From: Lachnospiraceae bacterium
GTDB taxonomy: Bacteria; Bacillota; Clostridia; Lachnospirales; Lachnospiraceae
Length of the DNA stretch: 64,000 nt
NCBI GenBank assembly: GCA_024687305.1
Contig: JAILEQ010000062.1
Span: 1-64,000, forward strand
Reading direction: 5' to 3'
The notes below the pieces were generated by a model. That model ran no database searches and was not told the DNA's origin. It saw nothing but the letters and a program-made list of their open reading frames with translations. Shown one piece after another: positions 27,858-37,753 of this stretch. Made by a program: the position numbers and the translations under genes. Positions within the stretch are counted from its first letter, which is position 1, and each line of letters begins with the position of its first letter.

Positions 27858-27987
27858 GCAAAATGGCATAAAAACGGGAAAAATCAGATACCCTACCCAA
27901 ATGTCCGTATTGTTTTTTGAAGCGTTCCTTTTAGACTTTTATCTGTAAGATATGTGTGTAAATGCGCACAAAGAAAGGAATGCGACA

Positions 27988-29193
27988 ATGAAAAGAATAA
28001 CAGTTTTATTGATAGTTTTATCCATGCTGATCTGCATGGCGGCGTGCGGTAAAAACTCAGGCGGCGATGGTCAGTCGGGTAACGATGGCACAAACGTCAC
28101 AAAGAGTGTTTCGGGCGAGAAAAACACATCTGACAAGGAAGCGGCGGACGAATCTGCCGTAAATAAGACCTCGGATAATGCAAAAGCAGAAGAGCCTCCC
28201 ATGATACCCGGTGTTCTTAACTTTTATGACCTCGATGACAGAGATGCATCGGTTCTTACGGGGCTTCGGACTGTTGGTAACCGTATCGGAAATTCATATA
28301 ATGCAGATGATTATTTGGGTATAAATGATTGGCCGGCTTCTTCGGATCATATCCGCTTCATTTTTGCAATTGATGAGTGGGTGGAATTATATCCCGATTC
28401 GAATCTTGAATACGGACTGAGACTATGGGTGCTCGAACACAGAGAAGATCAGTCATATTATGAGAATGCAAAGTTTTCGGATCTGATGCCGGGATTTAAA
28501 ACATACATTGATTTAAGGCCTGAACCCGACGCTCCCGATTATCCATGGGGAAGTTTCTATCTGAATCCGGATGAATGTACGCCGGGATATTATGATTTGG
28601 TTTTTACTTATGACGGTAAAGCGATAGCGACGCTCCTTACCAAGTTTTATAACGAAACAGACCTGGATGGTATGGATGACAAAGAACTCACAAAACTTAT
28701 GGAAGATGAGCAGGCTTTGGCAGGGGGCGGTGCATTGGCGACACCCAAACCTGCCGCAAAGAAAGACAACTCCGGTGAGGAAAGCGTTGAATCTATAGAA
28801 GAGGATGTGGCTGAAAGCGATACATCAAGCTATGTATTCCCCGGATACACAACGGAGGCTCCCTGGCCGGAAGCAGCCGTTTGGGAAGCAATGGGACTGC
28901 CGAACCTTTACGTAGATGATGCAGGAAAGGTATCTATAAGCGATAAAGAGTGGATATATCCTTTGAACGCCAAAGACGGTGTTTTGTTTGAAGCTCGTCC
29001 CGAAAGCAGCCACTTTGACGATCTTGTGGCTGCATTAAACGAAGCCGGGATAGAAGGTGAAGACAGTTCGGATTCTTTTGACAGTTATTACGAGGCTTAT
29101 TACACTTATAACGGTGTGGATATGGCTGTTAAGATCTCCGAGTTTGACACCGGAAAACTGACTATACTGGTGAGATTCCTTCCGGAAGATTAA
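27988..29193 (+). CDS. Hypothetical lipoprotein
   Basis: MKRITVLLIVLSMLICMAACGKN lipobox; ATG at 27988 after aaaggaatgcgac. Confidence 0.75.
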   Translation: MKRITVLLIVLSMLICMAACGKNSGGDGQSGNDGTNVTKSVSGEKNTSDKEAADESAVNKTSDNAKAEEPPMIPGVLNFYDLDDRDASVLTGLRTVGNRIGNSYNADDYLGINDWPASSDHIRFIFAIDEWVELYPDSNLEYGLRLWVLEHREDQSYYENAKFSDLMPGFKTYIDLRPEPDAPDYPWGSFYLNPDECTPGYYDLVFTYDGKAIATLLTKFYNETDLDGMDDKELTKLMEDEQALAGGGALATPKPAAKKDNSGEESVESIEEDVAESDTSSYVFPGYTTEAPWPEAAVWEAMGLPNLYVDDAGKVSISDKEWIYPLNAKDGVLFEARPESSHFDDLVAALNEAGIEGEDSSDSFDSYYEAYYTYNGVDMAVKISEFDTGKLTILVRFLPED

Positions 29194-29206
29194 AGCGGGT
29201 TCGTAT

Positions 29207-29239
29207 AGACGACAGCATTTTTGCTGTCGTCTTTTTTTA
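29207..29239 (+). terminator. Intrinsic terminator
   Basis: agacgacagca-ttttt-tgctgtcgtctttttttac. Confidence 0.85.
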
Positions 29240-29248
29240 CTTTATTAG

Positions 29249-29418
29249 GAAATTTCTTCGAAATTTTCTATAAAGCAAAAAATGCTCCGCAAGGGTGCAA
29301 AACGTCCTGTGGACGTTTGTTATGCACCGACCGTAGCGGAGCGAAGACCGCACTCGCGCGCGTGGAATATGTTGCTTACGCAACCGCGCTCGGCGCGAGC
29401 GTATTGCGAGCAATACGC
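29249..29418. repeat. Intergenic cluster of about five consecutive small hairpins
   Basis: aaatttc-ttc-gaaattt; ggtgcaaaacgtcc-tgt-ggacgtttgttatgcacc; gttgc-ttac-gcaac; ctcg-gcg-cgag; gcgtattgc-ga-gcaatacgc (29399-29418). Confidence 0.6.
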
Positions 29419-29497
29419 TTTTTATATAATTCTTTACATAAGGGTTCAACATTTATAAACTGTAATTGATCGTATTTACAGACAAAGGAGCGAACAT

Positions 29498-30550
29498 ATG
29501 ATAATAGATTCATTTGACAACATAAGTGAGCCCATCATAACACCACAGTCTTTCTTTGGAGATAAGAAGAATATCTGTGATATAGCGATCGGAACGTTTT
29601 CAAGAGAGATATATCCGGCGGTACTTGCGAAATACCCGCACGAGGAGATCGGGGAGCTCAGGGCTGCAAATAAGATAAAGAAGATCCATCTTTTGAATGT
29701 CGGCGGCATGAAAGTCGTTTTTTATCTTTCGGAGATAGGCGCAACTCTTGCCGGAACAGATATCATAGAGCTTAACTGGCTTACGGGAGCGGATAAGTTC
29801 ATTTTGTTTGGGTCAGCGGGATCATTGGACAAAGAACGCACTACGGGCAAATATGTGATACCGACCGAGGCTTACCGTGACGAAGGAATGTCGTATCACT
29901 ACGCCGAGGCGGATGATTATATAACCGTAAAAAACGCCGATCGGCTGGCCGATATTTTTACAAAGAATGAGCTGCCGTTCGTTAAGGGAAAAGTGTGGAC
30001 TACCGATGCTTTGTACCGTGAGACTCGCAATGCGGTGCGTCAACGAAAAGAAGAGGGATGTATCGCCGTAGAAATGGAGCTTGCGGGAGTTCAGGCAGTC
30101 TGTGACTATCACGGCTTTGAACTGTATGATTTTCTGGTGACGGGCGATGTGGTGGATCAGCCCGATTACTCACCTGACGGACTAACAGAAGCGAATCATT
30201 CGCTTGATAAATTTGACGTGGCACTGGCGATAGCAAGGAGCATCAAAACTGTTCCTTACGTTCCGGCCGATCCCGGGGTAAGACCGCACAATACCGATGT
30301 TTTAAAAAAATTTCATAGAAACAGGTTTATCATGCACATCCTTTTGGCGATAAGTGTGGTGCTGTCAATCAGCGGAATAGCGGTAATGTTTAAAAGGCCG
30401 ATCATCCTGTGCACAGGAATACTGGTGCTGCTTGTAAGTCTGTTTTTCGGAGCTTTTACCGGCGCAATGTGTTGCCCGTATTGCGGCCATCCGATCGGAA
30501 GAAACAGCTTCGGGCCCCGTTGTACCAATTGCGGGAGAAAGATTCTGTAA
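29498..30550 (+). CDS. Phosphorylase-superfamily (nucleoside-phosphorylase-like) domain fused to 2 TM and a C-terminal zinc ribbon
   Basis: LFGSAGSLD...VIPTEAYRDEGMSYHY...EGCIAVEMELAGVQAVCDYHGFELYDFLVTGD; then two TM and CCPYCGHPIGRNSFGPRCTNCGRKIL. Confidence 0.8.
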   Translation: MIIDSFDNISEPIITPQSFFGDKKNICDIAIGTFSREIYPAVLAKYPHEEIGELRAANKIKKIHLLNVGGMKVVFYLSEIGATLAGTDIIELNWLTGADKFILFGSAGSLDKERTTGKYVIPTEAYRDEGMSYHYAEADDYITVKNADRLADIFTKNELPFVKGKVWTTDALYRETRNAVRQRKEEGCIAVEMELAGVQAVCDYHGFELYDFLVTGDVVDQPDYSPDGLTEANHSLDKFDVALAIARSIKTVPYVPADPGVRPHNTDVLKKFHRNRFIMHILLAISVVLSISGIAVMFKRPIILCTGILVLLVSLFFGAFTGAMCCPYCGHPIGRNSFGPRCTNCGRKIL

Positions 30551-30603
30551 ACGGCCGACAGAGATTTTGCAAATTTATGTAAACCAGAGAGGATATTTAT
30601 TTT

Positions 30604-31503
30604 ATGAGCAAAAAAGTATATTTATTCGGACAGATATTGGGAACGCACTCGTTCTTGCTAAAAGACGGCTTTTTGCAGCCCGACGAGTACGCAGAGATAG
30701 GGGCACAGTATTTTCTCCCCGGTGGAGAGACGGGAACGGCAGCAACGGTTCTCGCTTCATTGGGAGCAGATGTTAAGATGGACGGAACCTGGATAGGAAC
30801 GGAAGTTGCTCCGATGTTAAAAGAGTTTTACGCGGGTAAAAGCGTGGACCTCTCTTCAGTAAAGTTTTGGGAAGAAGACAAAGGCGTAATGGACTATGTA
30901 GTTATAGCCGGTTTGGTGCGTTCTCCGATGGGACGCTTTCAGACACTGTTTTCATCGGGAAAACGCTGGTGGAATGTTCCGAGAGAAGAGGATATCGCCG
31001 AAGCAAAAGCAGCTGCGATCGATCCGTTCTTCGGTGACGATTCGCTGCTTGCGGCCGATCTGTGTCTTAAGCATAACGTTCCTTACGTTACGATCGACAG
31101 CCCTCACACTTCCAAACTGCATCAACAGGCAGCAATAAACGTAGTCTCAAAAGAGTGCACCGCAGAACACTACAAAGGTATGCCGGCCGAAGAGATCATG
31201 GAGAAGCTTAAAGAAACATCTGCGGGATTAACGATCATTACACAGGGCGGCGGTGAGATGCTGTATGCAAGAAAAGGTGAACCGACACACACCATGAAGC
31301 CTTTTGACGTTGAAGTTAAAAGCACGCTCGGCGCGGGAGATACCTTCAAAGCGGGCTGTGTATACGCTCTCTTAAAGGGCTTTAATGACGAAGAAACCGT
31401 AAGATTTGCCTCTGCCTGCTCGGCCATCGCGATCTCGCGCTTCCCGCTTCCTTTAAATCCTCCGACACTTTCCGAGGTTGAGGGATTGACAGCTCATAAA
31501 TAA
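30604..31503 (+). CDS. PfkB-family sugar/nucleoside kinase
   Basis: PGGETGTAATVLASLGADV...STLGAGDTFKAGCVYALLKG. Confidence 0.85.
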   Translation: MSKKVYLFGQILGTHSFLLKDGFLQPDEYAEIGAQYFLPGGETGTAATVLASLGADVKMDGTWIGTEVAPMLKEFYAGKSVDLSSVKFWEEDKGVMDYVVIAGLVRSPMGRFQTLFSSGKRWWNVPREEDIAEAKAAAIDPFFGDDSLLAADLCLKHNVPYVTIDSPHTSKLHQQAAINVVSKECTAEHYKGMPAEEIMEKLKETSAGLTIITQGGGEMLYARKGEPTHTMKPFDVEVKSTLGAGDTFKAGCVYALLKGFNDEETVRFASACSAIAISRFPLPLNPPTLSEVEGLTAHK

Positions 31504-31522
31504 AGAATACATAGGGGTAACC

Positions 31523-32797
31523 ATGAAAGAGAAGATCAAGGCGATCATCGCGTTTTCGGTGGTCGCAATAATAACAATAATATTTATCATATTGGATATA
31601 AAAGACAAGGCCCGGTCAACCGATGTTTTTCCGACCGATGAAACAAAGATAATGCTTTACGGTGAAGCGCACGGGTCGAAGATTTATTACGACATAGAGT
31701 TTGATCTTTGGAAAGATTGTTACGCTAAAGGCATGCGTGATCTGTTTGTGGAACATGCGTACTTTAACGCCAAATACATGAATCTTTGGATGAGCGAAGA
31801 TACCGATGAAAAGCTTGACGAATTTATGGAAGATATAAGCGATACGCAAACCGGCAATGCATATTTCCGTGAATTCTTGAAAAGGATAAAAGCCGAGTGT
31901 CCCGAAACGGTATTTCACGGAACGGACATAGGCCACCAGCTTTATTCGACCGCACCCAGATATCTTGCATATCTTGAAGAGCACGGCATGAAAGACTCGG
32001 AAGAGTACAAAGAAACGCTTGAAAACATGGCGCAGGCCGAAGAACATAATGCCCTTCCGGATCAAAACTTCGGCATGAACCCCTTAAGAGAAGGCTACAT
32101 GGTCGATAACTTTATTAAAGCCTACGACAGTGTCGGTGGTAAGATCATGGGTATTTACGGAAGCTACCACACCGATCTTTCCAATCCGGAACTCATGGCG
32201 GGTCGTTTAAAAGCGCATTACGGAGATATTATCAGTTCCGTTACCTTGTCGACCCTTGCGCGCGGAAAACTTGAACCTTATAAGTTCGGTTTAAGCGTGA
32301 CCGGCATCATTTTCCTTTTGATGCTCTTTGTTCCCAACATATGCTGGGCAAAATGGGGCAAGCCCGTAAACTACGAAAATTTCGTGCAAAAAGAAAACAG
32401 AATACTCCTCATTTTTGAACGTGCGGGTGAAGTCCTGGTAACATGTTTTCTTTTGATATTCCCTGCAACAGGTTCGCGTGTAAAACTGCTCCCCGAAGGC
32501 TTGTACTTTGATTGGACCGACTTCATTCGCCTTACGGCATTTGTACTCATGATCTTTTACGAATGTTTTTGGATAAGGTATTTTGGCACCAAGAAAACGA
32601 TGCAAGACTACTACAGTTCATTCGCAGGCTTCCCCGTCGCCGGCGCAACGCTTCCGGTCATAGCGGTATTGTTGCTTGGAATTCACGCACATAATCTGCT
32701 TTTGATCGGAGCCGCGATCATACTTGGGATAGGACATATCGGAATACATCTGCAGCATAAAAAGGAAGCATCGAACAGTGAACTTGCCCAATCATGA
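31523..32797 (+). CDS. Membrane protein with EreA/ChaN/TraB-like extracellular domain
   Basis: KIMLYGEAHGSKIYY, VFHGTDIGH, IMGIYGSYHTD; N-terminal TM and several C-terminal TM segments. Confidence 0.55.
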   Translation: MKEKIKAIIAFSVVAIITIIFIILDIKDKARSTDVFPTDETKIMLYGEAHGSKIYYDIEFDLWKDCYAKGMRDLFVEHAYFNAKYMNLWMSEDTDEKLDEFMEDISDTQTGNAYFREFLKRIKAECPETVFHGTDIGHQLYSTAPRYLAYLEEHGMKDSEEYKETLENMAQAEEHNALPDQNFGMNPLREGYMVDNFIKAYDSVGGKIMGIYGSYHTDLSNPELMAGRLKAHYGDIISSVTLSTLARGKLEPYKFGLSVTGIIFLLMLFVPNICWAKWGKPVNYENFVQKENRILLIFERAGEVLVTCFLLIFPATGSRVKLLPEGLYFDWTDFIRLTAFVLMIFYECFWIRYFGTKKTMQDYYSSFAGFPVAGATLPVIAVLLLGIHAHNLLLIGAAIILGIGHIGIHLQHKKEASNSELAQS

Positions 32798-32817
32798 TCG
32801 GGATGCTGAGATGAGAT

Positions 32818-32842
32818 AAAAGGCAGCATAAGCTGCCTTTTG
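32818..32842. terminator. Bidirectional terminator between convergent genes
   Basis: aaaaggcagc-ataa-gctgccttttg. Confidence 0.75.
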
Positions 32843-32869
32843 TTATATAAGTGTATTTGAAAAGGCATT

Positions 32870-34387
32870 TTAGAGATTGCTCTTTGCGTCACTTCGGCCT
32901 AAATACATTACGGAAAATGTCAAAAACAGTGCGATCAAAAGGAGTGAAAAGATCCCGAATTTGGCGTAATCGGCTGAGAGATCGCGCTGGTTCATGGCAA
33001 GGTCAAAAAGTGAGAAGGGTGTTGCGTAATAGCGACCTTTAGCGACGCAGCCCACACCCGCCATGCCGCCTATGAAGGCGATCGCTATGGGGATCACGAA
33101 ATTTCTTATCACGAGCGAAACAAAGATCTGGAATGCGCAGATCGCGAAAGCACCAATCATTCCCATGATAAGCCAGCCGGGAAGACCTACGGGGAGACTT
33201 CCTTCAACTTGCACAAGCTTGCCGGATAAAAGATATAAGAGCGCGATCCAAACGATCGAAAGTGCCGTAACAAAGCAGGTAGCAGCAAATTTTCCGAGAA
33301 CTATCTTTATCGGTCTTTCGTGCGTAAGAAGTATGTTCATATTTGTCCCCGCGTGTTCAACTCTCCATATACATCCGGCGAATATTCCTATTATCACAGG
33401 CATAAAGAAATAGCATATGAAAAGCGTATGCTGTGTCCAAAGCGAATACCAGCCTTCGGTGAGGATGGCAATATTTGCGGTGTAATTAAGCGTTCCGATG
33501 ATCGCCGCAATAACGGGCACTATGAAAAATGCATACCATGCGGGAGAACCCTTTAGTTTCATGAATTCCGCGGGACGTTTGTGAATCTTTACGTCCAAAG
33601 AAGCGGTTTTGGTGTGTTTTCTTTGGGCCTCTTCAACTCCTGTTTTTTTAAGAAGCAATGCGGAAATAAAGCATAATATTGCTATCCAGCCGATATGTAT
33701 GAGTATAGGGGTAAGACTTAACCCGGTGAGCACAAAAGCGGTCTCGCCCGACTCCCGATCCCACTGCATCTGTACGAACGAGGACGTTACAAAGCCACCC
33801 CACGGGAGTATCTTCTGAAAAGGCGATTCGGGAAGGAATGCCGAGAACAGTCCCATGAAACTTCCTATTATGCCGACCGATACTCCTGCGGCCTGATTGC
33901 GTATAAAGTAAGAGAGCATAAGCTGGAGGCTAAAAAGCGTCATGGCGGTCAAAAACGTTACAAGCGCGTGATAGAGCATGTAAACGTGGTCATAGGTTGT
34001 CGGAAACTTTAGTAACGGCATAAGTATATGTATGCCCGCACACTGCAAAAGCGTCAAAAACGCGATCGAAAGAGTGCCGTATAAGTATTTTGTAAAGAAT
34101 AATCTTGCGGGAGTCGTGAAGGTATACATGCACTTTAACATGTCGCCTTTATGCTCAAAGTCCATAAGTCTTGAGGCGAGTGCTGCGCTCACGACCGGTA
34201 AGAACAATGAGTTTACGATCGGCATGTTGTAAAAGAGTACCATCCAGCCGTCTTCCATGCCTGATTTTTTGCCGTTGTTGGCGTATATGAAAAAGATCTC
34301 TGCAAGTACCGCTCCGATCAAAAGGAGCGTGTCACGGCGTCTCTTATGCTTTTTGTGTTCTATTATAAAATCACTTATGATGCTCAT
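32870..34387 (-). CDS. ABC-2/lantibiotic-immunity-type permease, double length (two ~250-aa membrane halves)
   Basis: 505 aa, ~12 hydrophobic segments; downstream of a BcrA-like ATPase. Confidence 0.75.
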   Translation of the reverse strand: MSIISDFIIEHKKHKRRRDTLLLIGAVLAEIFFIYANNGKKSGMEDGWMVLFYNMPIVNSLFLPVVSAALASRLMDFEHKGDMLKCMYTFTTPARLFFTKYLYGTLSIAFLTLLQCAGIHILMPLLKFPTTYDHVYMLYHALVTFLTAMTLFSLQLMLSYFIRNQAAGVSVGIIGSFMGLFSAFLPESPFQKILPWGGFVTSSFVQMQWDRESGETAFVLTGLSLTPILIHIGWIAILCFISALLLKKTGVEEAQRKHTKTASLDVKIHKRPAEFMKLKGSPAWYAFFIVPVIAAIIGTLNYTANIAILTEGWYSLWTQHTLFICYFFMPVIIGIFAGCIWRVEHAGTNMNILLTHERPIKIVLGKFAATCFVTALSIVWIALLYLLSGKLVQVEGSLPVGLPGWLIMGMIGAFAICAFQIFVSLVIRNFVIPIAIAFIGGMAGVGCVAKGRYYATPFSLFDLAMNQRDLSADYAKFGIFSLLLIALFLTFSVMYLGRSDAKSNL

Positions 34388-34392
34388 TTTCT

Positions 34393-35112
34393 TTATACTC
34401 CTTTAGTCATTTCAAGAAATACTTCTTCCAGACTTGCATTTCCTTTTTCAAGTTCGGATAAAGGGCCTTGATAGATCATCTCGCCTTTGTTGATGATCCC
34501 GACGTAATCGGCGATCTGCTCGACTTCCGAGAGAAGATGGCTTGATATGATCACCGTGCAGCCGTACGTGGCGGGGATGCGCTTGATAAGTTCCCTGATC
34601 TCGTTGATTCCTGCGGGATCGAGACCGTTCGTGGGCTCGTCCAGAATGATGAGTTCGGGGTTGCCCATGAGTGCCATCGCAATTCCGAGGCGCTGTTTCA
34701 TACCAAGAGAATAAGTCTTGACTTTGTCGTCTTTTCTATCATAGAGGGATACCGTTCTTAAAGCGCTTTCGATATCGGACGCGGACAGATGCTTGTATTT
34801 TGCTATGATCTCAAGATTTTCCCGACCGGTTAAGTGACCGTAGAAGCCGGGGCTTTCTATAAGGCTTCCTGTTTTTTGATTGATCTTAAAGCGGGTAGCG
34901 GGGTTCATCATGCTTCCGAGTATGCGTGCGTTTCCGCCATCGGGCTTTATGAGGCCCAAAAGAAGCTTCATGGTGGTCGTTTTACCCGCACCGTTGGGAC
35001 CTAAAAATCCGTATACGCAGCCTGCCGGTACGGCGAGATTTAAGTTTCTTACGCGGTATTTTGAGCCGCTTCTTTTGCAAAGATGGTTTGTTTCAATTAT
35101 AAAATCATTCAT
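34393..35112 (-). CDS. ABC transporter ATPase (BcrA/lantibiotic-protection type)
   Basis: FLGPNGAGKTTTMKLLLGLIKPDGG...YSLGMKQRLGIAMALMGNPELIILDEPTNGLDPAGI. Confidence 0.92.
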   Translation of the reverse strand: MNDFIIETNHLCKRSGSKYRVRNLNLAVPAGCVYGFLGPNGAGKTTTMKLLLGLIKPDGGNARILGSMMNPATRFKINQKTGSLIESPGFYGHLTGRENLEIIAKYKHLSASDIESALRTVSLYDRKDDKVKTYSLGMKQRLGIAMALMGNPELIILDEPTNGLDPAGINEIRELIKRIPATYGCTVIISSHLLSEVEQIADYVGIINKGEMIYQGPLSELEKGNASLEEVFLEMTKGV

Positions 35113-35258
35113 TTCTGTGTCCTCCTGTTTGCTGTTGAGTTTATGGTAAAATGCCTTTCTTACGAAAACATGACGGCTACCTTACGATTACCTTACAAAT
35201 GCGTTTTTGACTTTTACGGGGCAAAGAAATATGTATAATGAAAGTGCGAGGTGACAAC

Positions 35259-35957
35259 ATGATTCTTTCGGAAAGCAGAATTTTGCTGGTAGATGATGAA
35301 AAGAAAATACTGGAATTAAACGAAAAGCTTTTAAAAGATAACGGTTTTACGACGGTATTTACGGCATCAGACGGATATGAGGCGGAGCTTATAATGGAAA
35401 AAGAACGCGTCGATCTGGCGGTGCTCGATATAATGATGCCCGGTGTCGACGGTCTTTCTTTATATGAATCGTGGCAAAAGAAAGGGAAAGGGATCCCGGT
35501 CATTTTTCTTTCTGCCAGAGATGAAGAAGCAAGCAGATTGAGGGGACTTGGACTCGGAGCCGACGATTATGTTACAAAGCCTTACACGCCCGAAGAACTT
35601 TTGCTTAGGATAAAAGCGGTTTTGAGGCGTACGTATCACCTTACGGAAAACAGGGTGGTGGAGCTTGGAGCGGTGAAGATCGATCTGTCTTCGGGTATTG
35701 TGAAAAGGCCCGATGGCGATGTGGAACTTACTGCAAAGGAGTTTTTGCTGTTTTCAAAGCTTAATGACAATCGTGGAAAGATCGTTTCTTTGAATATACT
35801 TTTGGATACGCTTTGGGAGGACGGAAGTTACGGACTTGAAAATTCTTTGATGGTCCACGTGAGAAGGCTTCGTGAGAAGATAGAAGAGGATCCGTCGAAA
35901 CCCGTGTATTTACAGACCGTCAGGGGGCTTGGTTACAGACTTAACAACGGAGGATGA
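35259..35957 (+). CDS. OmpR-family response regulator
   Basis: REC domain (LLVDDEKKILEL, LAVLDIMMPGVDG, VTKPY) + winged helix ENSLMVHVRRLREKIEEDPSKPVYLQTVRGLGYRL; ATG at 35259 after gaggtgacaac. Confidence 0.92.
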   Translation: MILSESRILLVDDEKKILELNEKLLKDNGFTTVFTASDGYEAELIMEKERVDLAVLDIMMPGVDGLSLYESWQKKGKGIPVIFLSARDEEASRLRGLGLGADDYVTKPYTPEELLLRIKAVLRRTYHLTENRVVELGAVKIDLSSGIVKRPDGDVELTAKEFLLFSKLNDNRGKIVSLNILLDTLWEDGSYGLENSLMVHVRRLREKIEEDPSKPVYLQTVRGLGYRLNNGG

Positions 35958-35961
35958 TTAC

Positions 35962-37131
35962 ATGAAGATGTTTTTTGGCTATCTGGCATCGATGATGATG
36001 GTGCTTGTGTCACTTTTTATAGTGGATATAGCCGTTATTTCGATCATAAATCTTAAGACTATGGGTACGAAGGGCATATTGGATGTAAGAGATGTGTCTC
36101 AAAGTATTACGTGTGTTGACGGCACCTATTCGCTTGAATCGGGTATGGAAGATCTGCTTGATAAGTATTCGTCTTTTGCCATGCTGATCGCAGATAACGG
36201 TGAAGTTGTGTGGGAGTACGCCAAACCTGTCGAGGTGCCCGATCATTATGATATGAAGGATGTGGTTTCTTTTGCCCGCTGGTACTTAAAAGACTATCCC
36301 GTTTACACGTGGGCATCGGACGACGGAATAGTGGTGCTGGGGCTTCCGAAAAAAACGGTCTGGAAGTATCCGCTTGATTTCAATATGACCACAATAAGCG
36401 GGTTGATGCGTTCCGTGCCGTATATTATTATTATAAATGCGGTGATACTCATATTGCTGCCAATCCTTATTACGAAGCATTGGATAAATCTTCGCGAGCG
36501 CTCACGGACGGCGTGGATAGCGGGAGTTTCGCACGATATCAGGACGCCGTTGAGCCTTGTGCTTGCGTCGGTGGAAAAGGGCAGTGTTGCCGAGAAGCAG
36601 TGTTTTAAGATCCGCGATCTCATAGGCAACCTAAACACCGAGAACAAGCTCGATTCGGGAACCGGCAAGTGGGTTGACGAAAAGATCGCGCTCGTGCCGC
36701 TTTTAAGAGAGATTGTCTGCGATTATATAAACAGTTACGGCGACGAGTATACGTTTGAGGCAAATATAGACGAAAGCCTCGGGGATTTCACTGTAAATGC
36801 GGATCTTAGTCTGATAAGACGTATGATCGACAATCTGATAACAAATGCAGTTTTACACAATGATGGTGGCTGTACCATTCAGGTTACGCTTGAACCGATC
36901 ATAAACAGGAGCAAAACACGGATATCGGGAGCAAAGCTCACCGTTTCGGATAACGGCCGAGGCGCAGATGCCGGCAAGATAAAAGCACTCAATGCAGGGA
37001 TTAAGAACAATTATCTTCCCGAGCACGGTCTCGGGCTCAGGGTCGTAAAAGAGGTTGCAAAAAAATACAGGTATCCTGTCAGATTTTCATCAAACCAAGG
37101 CTCATTCTTCAAATGTGAGATTTATTTTTAA
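35962..37131 (+). CDS. Sensor histidine kinase
   Basis: SHDIRTPLSLVLASVEKG H-box, NLITNAVLHN N-box, DNGRGADAG; ATG at 35962 after cggaggatgatt. Confidence 0.88.
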   Translation: MKMFFGYLASMMMVLVSLFIVDIAVISIINLKTMGTKGILDVRDVSQSITCVDGTYSLESGMEDLLDKYSSFAMLIADNGEVVWEYAKPVEVPDHYDMKDVVSFARWYLKDYPVYTWASDDGIVVLGLPKKTVWKYPLDFNMTTISGLMRSVPYIIIINAVILILLPILITKHWINLRERSRTAWIAGVSHDIRTPLSLVLASVEKGSVAEKQCFKIRDLIGNLNTENKLDSGTGKWVDEKIALVPLLREIVCDYINSYGDEYTFEANIDESLGDFTVNADLSLIRRMIDNLITNAVLHNDGGCTIQVTLEPIINRSKTRISGAKLTVSDNGRGADAGKIKALNAGIKNNYLPEHGLGLRVVKEVAKKYRYPVRFSSNQGSFFKCEIYF

Positions 37132-37162
37132 CCATAGGGGACGGTGGTGTTGGTTCATTTTT
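37130..37162. repeat. GGGGACGG palindromic element, copy 2
   Basis: aaccataggggacggtggtgttggttcattttt overlapping the HK stop codon. Confidence 0.65.
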
Positions 37163-37203
37163 GAGAGTAAGACCACTGCCGAGATATATGAGGAGAGAAT
37201 ATA

Positions 37204-37674
37204 ATGAATATCGTTTATAAGAAACTTACTGAAGCCGAACTAAAAACATTTATAAACATGAGGATCGCTCAGCTTACCGAAGAATACACTTCGGAAGGAA
37301 GAAAAGTTCCCGAAGGCGTCGACCTTGAGGCTGCGCTTTTTGATTTCTATCACAGACACATGGCTGACGGTACGTTTGTATCGTGGCTGGCGATGGACGG
37401 AGATAAGATAATCGGTACGAGCGGAATGAGTTTTGTCGAAAAGCCCCCGTATTTTACCTGTCCGACGGGAAGACTCGGACTTTTATCGAGTATGTACACC
37501 GATCCGGATTACAGAAGAATGGGTATTGCCAAGGAACTTCTCCACAGAGTGGTCGAAGAGGCAAGAGCCTACGGTTGCGGCGCCGTTCACATCACCGCTT
37601 CGAATATGGGTGTAAAGCTTTATACCGCATACGGATTTGAACATAACGGGAATTTTATGCAGTATAAACTGTAG
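37204..37674 (+). CDS. GNAT family N-acetyltransferase
   Basis: GLLSSMYTDPDYRRMGIAKELLHRVVEEARAYGCGAVHITASNMGVKLYTAYGFEHNGNFMQYKL. Confidence 0.92.
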   Translation: MNIVYKKLTEAELKTFINMRIAQLTEEYTSEGRKVPEGVDLEAALFDFYHRHMADGTFVSWLAMDGDKIIGTSGMSFVEKPPYFTCPTGRLGLLSSMYTDPDYRRMGIAKELLHRVVEEARAYGCGAVHITASNMGVKLYTAYGFEHNGNFMQYKL

Positions 37675-37753
37675 TTTTTTCCGTTTGGGAATATAATGAA
37701 ATATAGTGAAATATAGTGCGATTGAGCATAATCTTGAAGCGGAAGTGTTTAAA

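Noticed and set aside
29221-29469. 82-aa ORF after the 27988 lipoprotein
   Set aside because: Overlaps a terminator and the cluster of palindromes; composition reflects repeats.
32870-35957. Lantibiotic biosynthesis cluster
   Set aside because: Only immunity-like ABC and two-component genes are present; no LanA/LanM/LanB/LanC-like ORF in the neighbourhood.
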